Assembly: GCA_025462885.1 (NCBI GenBank)
Contig: JAOAPN010000014.1
Location: forward strand, 248,001 to 312,000
Source of the DNA: Acidobacteriaceae bacterium
Lineage (GTDB): Bacteria > Acidobacteriota > Terriglobia > Terriglobales > Acidobacteriaceae
Reading direction: 5' to 3'
Length of the DNA stretch: 64,000 nt
Part shown: in pieces, positions 54,023 through 61,371 of the stretch
How positions within the stretch are numbered: the first letter of the stretch is position 1
Layout: each line of letters opens with the position of its first letter
The notes under the pieces: model-generated
Databases searched by the model: none
Told to the model about the DNA's origin: nothing
Seen by the model: the letters and a program-made list of their open reading frames with translations, nothing else
Made by a program: the position numbers and the translations under genes

Positions 54023-54904
54023 TTGAGTCTGGTCGTTACATTGCATGTTTTTTCAGGGCGATCGAATCCGGAGTGGATCCTGCCGGAGGCCGCAGAGGCT
54101 GAGTTCCACGAGCGGCTGGCGCGGATCGCGCGGACGGCTCGTAACTCGAATTTGAAGCCCGGCAGTGTTGCGGGCACGCTGGGCTACCGGGGATTTACGG
54201 TAACGGACCGAAGCGGTCTTTGGGTAGTAAAGATCTACGGGGGCGTGATCGATCCGGGTCGTCAGAGCGCAACACTCCTGACTGAGGATCGCGAGCTGGA
54301 ACGATGGCTTCTGGCATCGGGACGGGCGAGCGTGGAGGAGGGCGTACGCGAACACGTTGACCGCCAACTGGCTATCGTGACCAAGTACGATCCGATCTTT
54401 CCATTTCCCACTCGGTTGCTATGTCCGACCTGCGTGGCAAAAGATGCCCCAGTTCGGGATGCCAAGTTCTGGGGACTGTCGGATGCACAGGCGATTGTGA
54501 ACCTGAACAACACCTACAACTATGCGAATGATCGGGTAACGAATACGAACGCGCAACCCGGAAAGGGAAGCGGTCACCTCTTCACGCAGAAGGACACGTG
54601 TGCAGGTGCAGGCTCGGTCCTTGAGGCGGCTATCTCGGACGGCCTGGTCGCGAGCTCGAACTTCAGCGATCCACTGTCGGCAGGACAAGGCTGGTACGTT
54701 GCTCTGGTGTTGTGGCCTGGACATGACTTCCACTTTTACCGGCAGGATAGCCTTGGGTGCTGGTCTCACAAAATGTTCGAGCAGGTAGTTCAATTTACGG
54801 ACAACCCCCACAAGCTGATCCAAGATCCGAAGACAGCCGACCGTGGTCCTTACACCGTGTTCTGCTCGTACATGGTGACCAAGTGCTGCCTGCGGATTCG
54901 GTAA
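54023..54904 (+). CDS. hypothetical protein, tandem paralogue 2 with Cys replaced
   Basis: This 293-residue protein is clearly related to its neighbour along its whole length: SLVVTLHVFSGRSNPEW, GTLGYRGFTV, LLCPTCVAKDAP, YNYANDRVTNTNAQPGKGSGH and WPGHDFHFYRQDSLGCWSHKM. At the position of Cys163 in paralogue 1 it has Thr164 (NNTYNYANDR). If that Cys is catalytic, this copy is inactive or regulatory. The start is TTG. A hairpin terminator follows at 54956. Confidence 0.7.
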   Translation: MSLVVTLHVFSGRSNPEWILPEAAEAEFHERLARIARTARNSNLKPGSVAGTLGYRGFTVTDRSGLWVVKIYGGVIDPGRQSATLLTEDRELERWLLASGRASVEEGVREHVDRQLAIVTKYDPIFPFPTRLLCPTCVAKDAPVRDAKFWGLSDAQAIVNLNNTYNYANDRVTNTNAQPGKGSGHLFTQKDTCAGAGSVLEAAISDGLVASSNFSDPLSAGQGWYVALVLWPGHDFHFYRQDSLGCWSHKMFEQVVQFTDNPHKLIQDPKTADRGPYTVFCSYMVTKCCLRIR

Positions 54905-54955
54905 GCAGATCGAGGATAAGCTGTTGCTCCTGGGTCGGAGGGTGTACACGAATGA

Positions 54956-54987
54956 AAAGCCTCTCGGGTCGAGAGGCTTTGGTCTTT
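54956..54987. terminator. bidirectional terminator between paralogue 2 and the tRNA fragment
   Basis: GCCTCTC (54959-54965) pairs with GAGAGGC (54971-54977) around GGGTC, flanked by AAA and TTT. On the plus strand a T-rich stretch follows (TTTGGTCTTTG). It can end transcription of the tandem paralogues and of a minus-strand tRNA. Confidence 0.75.
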
Positions 54988-55016
54988 GTAATTTATTCAC
55001 TTCGCAGTGCTTATCG

Positions 55017-55070
55017 TGGTGCCGGGAGGGGAATCGAATCCCCACGAGGTTGCCCTCGGCGGATTTTGAG
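55017..55070 (-). tRNA. 3' half of a tRNA-Leu, apparently anticodon CAA (attachment-site remnant)
   Basis: Read on the minus strand, the segment holds the anticodon loop CTCAAAA, a long variable arm (GAGGGCAACCTC), the T-arm GGGGATTCGATTCCCC, the 3' acceptor strand TCCCGGC and an encoded ACCA end. The 5' half (D-arm and 5' acceptor GCCGGGA) is absent: sequence beyond 55070 is unrelated and is repeated at 59615. So the gene is split at the anticodon loop, which is a known integrase target position. A long variable arm and loop sequence fit Leu best. Confidence 0.75.
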
Positions 55071-55305
55071 ACCGTAGAAGCCTCAAGCTCACTCGCCCAG
55101 AATCATATAGCTACAGCAACTTACAAAACGTCATCGTTCGGTTCCGTAAGGTTATTTGAGGGTCTGTGAGTTCGATTTGGACAAAGTTTAGACTAAGTCC
55201 ATTCCTAACCATTTCTCCTCGCATCCAGTATATCAAGCAGATCGCAATACATAACGGCCACGCTTGTTCCTCGACTCACTGAATTCAGTAACCACAAGCC
55301 GACAT
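55065..55305 (+). repeat. left copy of the ~240-bp direct repeat
   Basis: After the 13-base core the left and right copies share long stretches, for example TCATCGTTCGGTTCCGTAAG and GTCTGTGAGTTCGATTTGG. Similarity fades around 55300/59850 near (GA)ATTCAGTA. No gene is seen in the repeat. Together with 55306-55593 it makes up the gene-poor left edge. Confidence 0.88.
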
Positions 55306-55680
55306 ATCGGTACTAATCTGGTGTCGTTGAGGGCATTGGCGATTTAGCATCAAATGAGAGTCCGGAACGCCAACTGCCCCTGAGCGAAAGTGCGCCGTGT
55401 TCGGCTCACCCCAAGGCGTCCAAAATGCAGGTATGGAATGTTCGGCAGCTTCATTTGCAAGTTCGAGTTCGGAAAGCAGCACCTTCGAAGGAACGACGAG
55501 AAGCGCCGCGGTCACCACTAGGACAAGCGTGATCGACTGTCACTCGGGCGGCCACGCGATCAGGGCTATATCGAGTTCTGTAGTCAACAGACTGTGGATC
55601 AGATTGAATACGAAGTCGCTGTGGAGCCGAAACTTCGGGTAGGGCGGCAAGTGGATCGACAACAGCATAGAGAAGCATCG
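55285..55680 (-). pseudogene. remnant of a LysR-type regulator
   Basis: Two minus-strand frames together resemble the effector domain of a LysR-type regulator. One reads LLSIHLPPYPKFRLHSDFV, then HSLLTTELDIALIAWPPE, and stops. The other continues as VTAALLVVPSKVLLSELELAN onward. The break near 55540 is a frameshift or stop, and the DNA-binding N-terminus is missing. It is therefore a decayed fragment. Confidence 0.6.
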
Positions 55681-55941
55681 GATCGGTATAAGGGCTACCT
55701 GAGTCGCCTGGAGAAAGGCAACGATGGAACGCCTCCCATATCCTCCGAGAGACTCGATAACTTTCTGAGAAGCCACCTTATCTCGCCGGAGACGTTGCGG
55801 AGCGACTCATTTGAGTCCTTTATGCAGAACCGACAAGGACAGTTGCTAAAGCTTATCGAGAGAGCCCTCGGCAAAGAAGCTTATTCCGGTTCGTCATCGG
55901 AAGAGGGCGAGGATGCTCCCAACTCAGAAATGGACGAATAG
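55681..55941 (+). pseudogene. C-terminal fragment of an unidentified protein, possibly DUF262/GmrSD-like
   Basis: A plus-strand frame ends GKEAYSGSSSEEGEDAP...MDE. The stretch LRSDSFESFMQNRQGQLLKL, followed by an acidic tail, looks like the end of a larger protein and reminds me of DUF262-type endonuclease tails. The frame can be extended to a GTG at 55594, but that part lies over the antisense LysR remnant. I regard it as a truncated gene. The next gene starts within its end. Confidence 0.4.
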
Positions 55942-57088
55942 TTCAGTCGAGACCCTAGTTTCTATGCCCTCCGCGTCTTCCGTCACCCTACTCAGCTTTG
56001 AAGACTTCGCTTTGCCCGTCCACAAACCCCGCGGCTCGCTAGCGTTCACTATGCGATCCCCGACTGCGAATAGTGCTTCTTGTCGGTTTGAATATATCGG
56101 GCCTGTACGTCATTATGATCCGATGTCCACATCCAAGAAAAATCGGATACGTCGCGTGCCAGCTGCTACTTGGAAAACGGAAGATTTACAGCAACGCTCC
56201 CAGCAAACTCCATCGCGCATCATGGGCAATGAGCCCCTTCGGCTGCACGCTTTCCTTGACTACTGCCGGCTCTTGCAAGACGTCCGTGACTGTTTCTCTG
56301 CGCAGGACGAAGCGAATCGTTTCGACCACGTGTTTTTCTTCTTACGTGGTGGTCATTTCGCCTACGTTTATCTCAACGAGACTTTTCACCTGATGGAACG
56401 TGCTGTCATTTTTCCAGGTCTCAATCATGCGCGGCAGCCACGATTGAAATTCCAACGATGCCTTCGGTCGCTGGCTAAGTCCTCTGTCGATCAGGGGAAA
56501 CGGACGCTTCGGTTGCTTGTGATCGATGAGGTGGAATCTGGTTCTGGGATGGGACGCATCTTGAAGGCCGTTGAGGAAGTGGTAGGCGAGCCAGCATGGG
56601 GGACAGCTCTCCAATGTCAGCTGACTTTCTACACAATGCGTCCTCGACAGACCATGTCGCTCAAATTGCAAGAGGCCATCCGAAAATGGTCCAGAAACCG
56701 AAAGAACGCGCCAAAGCTTCTTTCCATCGCGTTTGAGCACTTCGCTGGTTACATGCCCGGCTACGATAGCAGCCGACGCTGCGGCATCAGTACAGTCTCC
56801 AAGAGACATGAGGAGCACGAATCCTACGAACTTATTCGGCACACAGAGGGCAAGCTTCGGATCGTCTGCAGTGCCACCAAGAAACGCATCGCCTTCGCCC
56901 AACTGACCGGAGCGACCACCCTCGTAGGCTATCTTGCGCAACTGGCGCTCTACTTGACGAACAAGAAGTCCGGAACTCCCATTGAATCCATCGCATCCGG
57001 TGTAAACCTGCGTGGTTGTTCCATCTGCAAAGCGCGATTCGAGCAGGTTCGCGAACGAAGTGTGGGCTGGGTTCGATCAGGTCAGTGA
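55913..57088 (+). CDS. phosphoribosyltransferase-like protein of unknown role
   Basis: This protein of up to 391 residues has a likely PRPP-binding loop, LLVIDEVESGSGMGRI at 201-216, after a strand with FFFLRGGHFAYVYLNETF at 141-158. That order fits a type I phosphoribosyltransferase fold. The rest is unfamiliar; CSICKARFEQVRER near the end holds a Cys pair. The first ATG overlaps the upstream fragment by 29 bases; an ATG at 56123 (MSTSKKNRIRR) is an alternative. Its 3' end overlaps the convergent hydrolase gene by 12 bases. PRTase domains occur in several conflict systems, but the role here is not known. Confidence 0.6.
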   Translation: MLPTQKWTNSSVETLVSMPSASSVTLLSFEDFALPVHKPRGSLAFTMRSPTANSASCRFEYIGPVRHYDPMSTSKKNRIRRVPAATWKTEDLQQRSQQTPSRIMGNEPLRLHAFLDYCRLLQDVRDCFSAQDEANRFDHVFFFLRGGHFAYVYLNETFHLMERAVIFPGLNHARQPRLKFQRCLRSLAKSSVDQGKRTLRLLVIDEVESGSGMGRILKAVEEVVGEPAWGTALQCQLTFYTMRPRQTMSLKLQEAIRKWSRNRKNAPKLLSIAFEHFAGYMPGYDSSRRCGISTVSKRHEEHESYELIRHTEGKLRIVCSATKKRIAFAQLTGATTLVGYLAQLALYLTNKKSGTPIESIASGVNLRGCSICKARFEQVRERSVGWVRSGQ

Positions 57089-57943
57089 GATAAATTCGAC
57101 GACAAACTCCTGTACCCGCACGTTCCCGTGAATGTCGGTGTGCCACACATCTGTACAGTCAGGATAGGCGCGAACGTGCAAATAGTGGGCGGAAGGGCTG
57201 TTGACAACCTCGTTTGGAAGTACTGACTGTGTCAGGTCTACAGATGCATCCTCAACAATGCCATCGTTCGGCATCTTGAGACCCATCGCGATCCTCATTG
57301 GCCCCTGAGCTTGCTTCGAGAACACGCTGAAAGCTGACCCGGAGATCGATAATGTTGGAATGTCGACTGCATAACGCTGTAGAAAGCGGAACAGATGATC
57401 CGTCGTCAGGTCCACGATGGATGCCGCGTGGCTGGAGAACGATCTTCTGAAGAAGTAGGCGAGCAGTGACATTTGCCCGTGCGTAACTGCACCAGAATTG
57501 GGAGTGGCAAGGGTGACCACTCCTGCGACGGCGCGCTTTTGCAGGGTGCTGCACAGGCTCCTCGCCTCCGCAGGATCAAAGTTCCATCCCGCTGGCAGAA
57601 GGTTCAAATGCAGCAACATTGCTGCTGGATCGTGAAGCGCTATCGCCGCGACTCGACTGATCAAACCTCCCATACTGTGGCCGACCAGAAAAACGGGACG
57701 ATCTCCTGCGCCGTTCAGTACCTCGTGCGCAAGCCTTAGCCCATTGATCACGACCGGGGCTTTCCAGTCATACGTAGTGCGATCCACCAAGCTGCCTGGA
57801 AACGAACTGTTGATCCTTGTCTCTAGTGTTTGGAAGATATGTCCGTCGCTTAGAAAGCCGTGTCGCAAGTAAACCGCAGGCGCCTTGAGATTGTTTGACG
57901 TTGTGCCGAACACAGAGTGGAGCGGGTTATGCATCTTCGGCAA
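57077..57943 (-). CDS. alpha/beta-hydrolase (lipase/esterase-like), pair partner of the nucleotidyltransferase
   Basis: This 288-residue protein has an alpha/beta-hydrolase fold. The oxyanion region is VYLRHGFLSD near 25-34 and the nucleophile elbow is VGHSMGGLIS (Ser90). GVVTLATPNSGA near 130-141 is typical of lipase/PGAP1-like members. The Asp is likely in MPNDGIVEDAS near 228-238, and the His in SAHYLHVRAYPD near 255. No signal peptide is seen, so it is probably cytoplasmic. It overlaps the preceding nucleotidyltransferase gene by 17 bases, which implies coupled translation. Confidence 0.8.
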   Translation of the reverse strand: MPKMHNPLHSVFGTTSNNLKAPAVYLRHGFLSDGHIFQTLETRINSSFPGSLVDRTTYDWKAPVVINGLRLAHEVLNGAGDRPVFLVGHSMGGLISRVAAIALHDPAAMLLHLNLLPAGWNFDPAEARSLCSTLQKRAVAGVVTLATPNSGAVTHGQMSLLAYFFRRSFSSHAASIVDLTTDHLFRFLQRYAVDIPTLSISGSAFSVFSKQAQGPMRIAMGLKMPNDGIVEDASVDLTQSVLPNEVVNSPSAHYLHVRAYPDCTDVWHTDIHGNVRVQEFVVEFISLT

Positions 57944-59198
57944 CCTCCTGCAAAGTCACTTGCATTGGCGCGGAGCGGCCCATCATGGCCCCAAGAAAAC
58001 TATGGTCCATGCGAGCGATGAGACCGTTGCGCCGCGAGATTCGATTGGGGATCTGAATCCTCTCCGTGTCACTGGCGCTGTATCCGATCGAACTGTCGTA
58101 GAACTCGTCTGTGTCCTGAACCTCAGCGGTGGCGGACAACGTGAGCCGCTCGACGGGAGTTTGTGGGAGCGAAGGACCTCGCCACATGACCGTCGCTGGA
58201 CCTTCATTGAAATCGGTGTACGGGCAGCATCCTGGCGCCGTTGAGTTCAACGTGAAATTCGGAATATTTCCCTTAGAGAGTCCCAACCGATCTGCCCCGA
58301 AGGCTGACAGTAGGAGCTTGAAACGCGGAATCCTCGCCGACCTCCACATTCCAAGAGCCGTCTCAGCCTTGTTTCCTAGCCCGTTCATTAGCATCAGTAG
58401 GTGGGAGGCAAACAACTGTCTGTCAAATAAGTCCGAGAGCACTGCGAGTTGCGCAGTCTCTCTGCCCAGCTCCACGCTAGCTCCGAAGAGCTTCGCGAGT
58501 TGCAAGTCGACACGTTGCGCAGAAACGGAGTCGAGATTCGTCAATTGCCCACGGCGCTGCGCCATCAATCTCTGGAAAGGGGCCACGAAAGCAGCTTCTT
58601 CAGCCTGTTCTGGTCTTCGTGACAGGATCGTCAACAGCTTCAAATAGGTGAGCAGCAAGTCTAGGGGAGGCGTCGTTCCGAAACGTTCCCGAAGATCATG
58701 CTCCTTGAGAGGCTGATCCAAAGTTAGACCTGCTGACGCGCCGAATTTTGAAACAGTGACGGCGGCTTGACCGCTTCGTCCATCGATCCAGATCACCGAC
58801 TCGTCTGAAGCGAAATGAGGGTGCTGCTTCAACCATGCGGTTACGTCTTCCTTGGTCATAAGCTCCCAGCGGAAGAAGCCCGCAAATGGGACGCTTGCAA
58901 AGATCAATTTGCAAGCACGTATTCCTTCGCGGCGATCATCGACAACCAAATCGACGTCGGAAAACGGATCGACGGCATCAAGCAGATCGCGGAACTCGCC
59001 AACCTTCCCTAAGAGAAGATTGCGAGTAACGCCGCCACGGATGCCGATACGTGTCTGGCTCCGTTCCGAGCACTCCATGAGGGTGCGCCCGGTAATCCCG
59101 GTCTTCACAAACGAGATGATCTGTTCAAAATCCACGCCGTCTCCTAAAGGGTTGGAACGGATCAGCCAGATGCTCTGCGTCTCCCGCTGAGATGACAA
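57927..59198 (-). CDS. poly(A)-polymerase/Cca-like nucleotidyltransferase domain protein
   Basis: This 423-residue protein carries a polymerase-beta-type signature near the N-terminus: IRGGVTRNLLLGKVG at 53-67, followed by FSDVDLVVDD at 79-88. The Gly-Gly, Arg59 and two Asp match the head of CCA-adding enzymes and poly(A) polymerases (GGxxRDxLLG...DxDLV). The helical remainder is unfamiliar. It is not a housekeeping Cca enzyme in length or context. The hydrolase gene follows with overlap. A nucleotidyltransferase next to a hydrolase recalls CBASS-like signal-effector logic, but the domain type differs. Confidence 0.7.
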   Translation of the reverse strand: MSSQRETQSIWLIRSNPLGDGVDFEQIISFVKTGITGRTLMECSERSQTRIGIRGGVTRNLLLGKVGEFRDLLDAVDPFSDVDLVVDDRREGIRACKLIFASVPFAGFFRWELMTKEDVTAWLKQHPHFASDESVIWIDGRSGQAAVTVSKFGASAGLTLDQPLKEHDLRERFGTTPPLDLLLTYLKLLTILSRRPEQAEEAAFVAPFQRLMAQRRGQLTNLDSVSAQRVDLQLAKLFGASVELGRETAQLAVLSDLFDRQLFASHLLMLMNGLGNKAETALGMWRSARIPRFKLLLSAFGADRLGLSKGNIPNFTLNSTAPGCCPYTDFNEGPATVMWRGPSLPQTPVERLTLSATAEVQDTDEFYDSSIGYSASDTERIQIPNRISRRNGLIARMDHSFLGAMMGRSAPMQVTLQEVAEDA

Positions 59199-59338
59199 GA
59201 GTTTCCCGGGAACCTATAGCCATTGTCTCTCGTGGGGAGCAACTCAACTACTTCATTATAGGGAGGAGCGTCGCTCCTCCCTGGCTGCAGCCGCTTCGCG
59301 TCGTTCGCCACCCACCTCAGCTGGCCGTTCCGTATCAC

Positions 59339-59623
59339 CTACTGAGATACAGAGAAAGTGAACGTCAAACCGAAGCCAGGCTTCCAACTGGTATTGGTTG
59401 GAACCGCCGTGAGACCGTTGCCTTCGGGGAAGCCGATGGAGTATCCCGGTAGCAGGCTCTCTCGTCTGCCAATCTGCATTACCGGTGAGATAAAGAAGGC
59501 GCGGTGCATTAGTGAGATCGAAATGCCGGCTATCGGTTCGATGATGGCCGTTCCCGAGCTTGATCCCATCGCCGCGCCGATAACAGCCTGCATGCCCAGG
59601 CCGTTGTGCCAGTCTTTGAGACC
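59339..59623 (-). pseudogene. C-terminal fragment of an outer-membrane beta-barrel-like protein
   Basis: A minus-strand frame reads YGLKDWHNGLGMQAVIG at the core, later GYSIGFPEGNGLTAVPTNTS, and ends GFGLTFTFSVSQ. The Gly/aromatic alternation and end resemble a last beta-strand. A stop lies just upstream, at the core, so the fragment is cut exactly where the repeat starts. It is likely a gene truncated by the rearrangement. The rest of the 59199-59977 space holds the right repeat and no other supported gene. Confidence 0.4.
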
Positions 59624-59855
59624 GTAGCAGTCTCAAGTTCACTTGCCCAGAGTCATATGGATACAGCAACTTACGAAACATCATCGTTCGGTTCCGTAAG
59701 GTTATTTGAGGGTCTGTGAGTTCGATTTGGACAAAGTTTAGACCAAGTCCCTCCTCGAGCCATTTCTCCTCGCTTTCAATATATCAAGCAGATCGCAATA
59801 CAACATAACTGCGGTGCCTATTCTTCGCCTCTCCTCACTCGATTCAGTATCGAAG
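59615..59855 (+). repeat. right copy of the ~240-bp direct repeat
   Basis: It begins with TTTGAGACCGTAG, identical to 55065-55077, and stays similar to the left copy for about 240 bases in the same orientation. The base before the core differs from the left copy, where tRNA sequence precedes. This is the pattern expected of a P-core-P' site in a tandem array. Confidence 0.88.
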
Positions 59856-59977
59856 CCTCGTGTTTGGAGGTGTCGCCTCTTGGGATCGAATACGGTTCTG
59901 TGCAAAATCTGAAGCTGCCAGTCGGTCTCATGCCTCAGAGTGATGGAACTCGGTTGCAGGATCAGTGCATCCACCGG

Positions 59978-61315
59978 CTACTTGCTCGGCAACATCGTTT
60001 TGTATGGTCCGAACATGCCGATTGTTCTGTCACTTTCCTCTAAGTTAGTGGTGATGGCTACCTCAAAGGAATGTCCACCCGGAGCAACACGTACTACGAC
60101 GTGACCATTTCCGCTCTGAATCTCTTTCAATCGTTTTGTGGCGATGATGTTCTCCGGTTTAAGGGCGGTGGAGTATATATCACGCGGACCGGCATAAAGG
60201 TCTTGGCTCAACATGTTGCCCAGCGAAGGAATTGTGGGGTGAGCTGAGTCCCACGCACTCACGATGAATGCTCTGGGGCGCAGCGATCTGGCCCACTCCG
60301 GCCCACACGCATTCGCATAGCCATGATGGTTTGCGACGGCTACATCCACAGGGCCTGCTGCCCTCGCTACCGCCGCCTCAATATCTCCCCACGGTAGCCG
60401 CGCATAGGATGTATCGTGATCCATGTCACCGGCTGAGAAATATCGGAATCCTCCGAAAGTAAGCCTCAATGCAACCGAACACTTGTTTTCGCTCGGATAG
60501 TCGCTTACTGCCAAAGTCTTCAGTGGAGGGAACGTCTCGATCGCGTCGTCTTCTCTTCCAGTCCAGACCTTTCCGTTAGCGGCCAAATTCTGCACTGTAA
60601 ATGTCGGGTAGGCCTCTGGACTCGAGTGGCGAAGTTTTATCTGTGTCGAGGAACCGGGTACAAAACGTTCCACAGTCCCGCCGCTGTGCACGAAAGAAGA
60701 GATGAACTTCCGATAGTTGAGTTGATGAGGATCGTTTAGCTCGACGGGATAGTTGTAATCGGGATAAGCCCGGTCGAGAATGGTCTTGATGGGGACCTGT
60801 TCATGAACGTCCATGACTCCAGTCAACTCGTAGGGTCCCAGTCGGGACATGACCTTCTTGAGCGACAGGAGATCAAGCCCACCCATGTGATCGGGGTGGA
60901 GGTGGGTTAGAACGAAGTAGTCGATCTCGGGCTGTCGGCCAGCTGGCATGTGACGGGAGATGTAGCGAGCAATCCATTCACCTGGTCTGCGAGATGTATT
61001 CGGAAGAGGTGAGATTCGATACTTCTCATCGCTATTCCAATCGGGTGCGGCTTGCAGAGCACCAGCGTCAATCAAGATCGTCGTCCCGTCTGGGCAGACA
61101 GCAAACGCGACGTTGCCCCGGCCGGTCGAGATGTGATGAATGTCCAAACTGCCGGGCGTCCAAGGCTGCAGCCTTAGACCAGCGACTGGAGAGACCTGCG
61201 ACGGGAGCGGTACGTTCTGAGCAATACTGTCGGAGGGTAGCAGGGAAACAATGCCGGATACAGCGAGGCTCTGCAGGGCTGCACGGCGCGTGATTGTTGG
61301 TAGTTTGTCTGGCAC
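59978..61315 (-). CDS. Tat-exported metallo-beta-lactamase-fold hydrolase
   Basis: This 445-residue protein has a twin-arginine signal (ITRRAALQSLAVSGIVSLL). The metal motif is LTHLHPDHMGG near 138-148. Further ligands are probably the Asp in FSAGDMDHD near 285 and the His in VANHHGYANACG near 320. The fold resembles ComEC-like or secreted MBL proteins; the substrate is unknown. It is the last gene of a minus-strand group starting with a TonB receptor, separated from the preceding gene by 56 bases. Confidence 0.8.
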   Translation of the reverse strand: MPDKLPTITRRAALQSLAVSGIVSLLPSDSIAQNVPLPSQVSPVAGLRLQPWTPGSLDIHHISTGRGNVAFAVCPDGTTILIDAGALQAAPDWNSDEKYRISPLPNTSRRPGEWIARYISRHMPAGRQPEIDYFVLTHLHPDHMGGLDLLSLKKVMSRLGPYELTGVMDVHEQVPIKTILDRAYPDYNYPVELNDPHQLNYRKFISSFVHSGGTVERFVPGSSTQIKLRHSSPEAYPTFTVQNLAANGKVWTGREDDAIETFPPLKTLAVSDYPSENKCSVALRLTFGGFRYFSAGDMDHDTSYARLPWGDIEAAVARAAGPVDVAVANHHGYANACGPEWARSLRPRAFIVSAWDSAHPTIPSLGNMLSQDLYAGPRDIYSTALKPENIIATKRLKEIQSGNGHVVVRVAPGGHSFEVAITTNLEESDRTIGMFGPYKTMLPSK

Positions 61316-61371
61316 AGTAGTGACCTTTCCAGTGATATTCGTTCGTCAAAGCGTACGGTGATCGCGGGGCT

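Larger units (their letters stand above)
55065..59614. mobile_element. 4.55-kb accessory module between direct repeats at a tRNA-Leu
   Basis: The module runs from the core TTTGAGACCGTAG at 55065-55077 to the second identical core at 59615-59627. Both cores are followed by about 240 bp of similar sequence. Inside are a phosphoribosyltransferase-like gene, an overlapping hydrolase-nucleotidyltransferase pair and gene remnants at both edges. Codon use looks less GC-biased than in the flanking chromosome. No integrase is visible, so the element would be a remnant or be moved in trans. Confidence 0.6.

Noticed and set aside
57077..59198. Calling the hydrolase-nucleotidyltransferase pair a CBASS system
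   Set aside because: The transferase signature looks like poly(A)-polymerase/Cca and not like a CD-NTase, and no sensor or Cap genes are present, so only a general analogy is kept.
59738..59974. A 78-residue minus-strand frame right of the second direct repeat
   Set aside because: Half of it lies in the repeat, and no homologous motif or ribosome site is visible.
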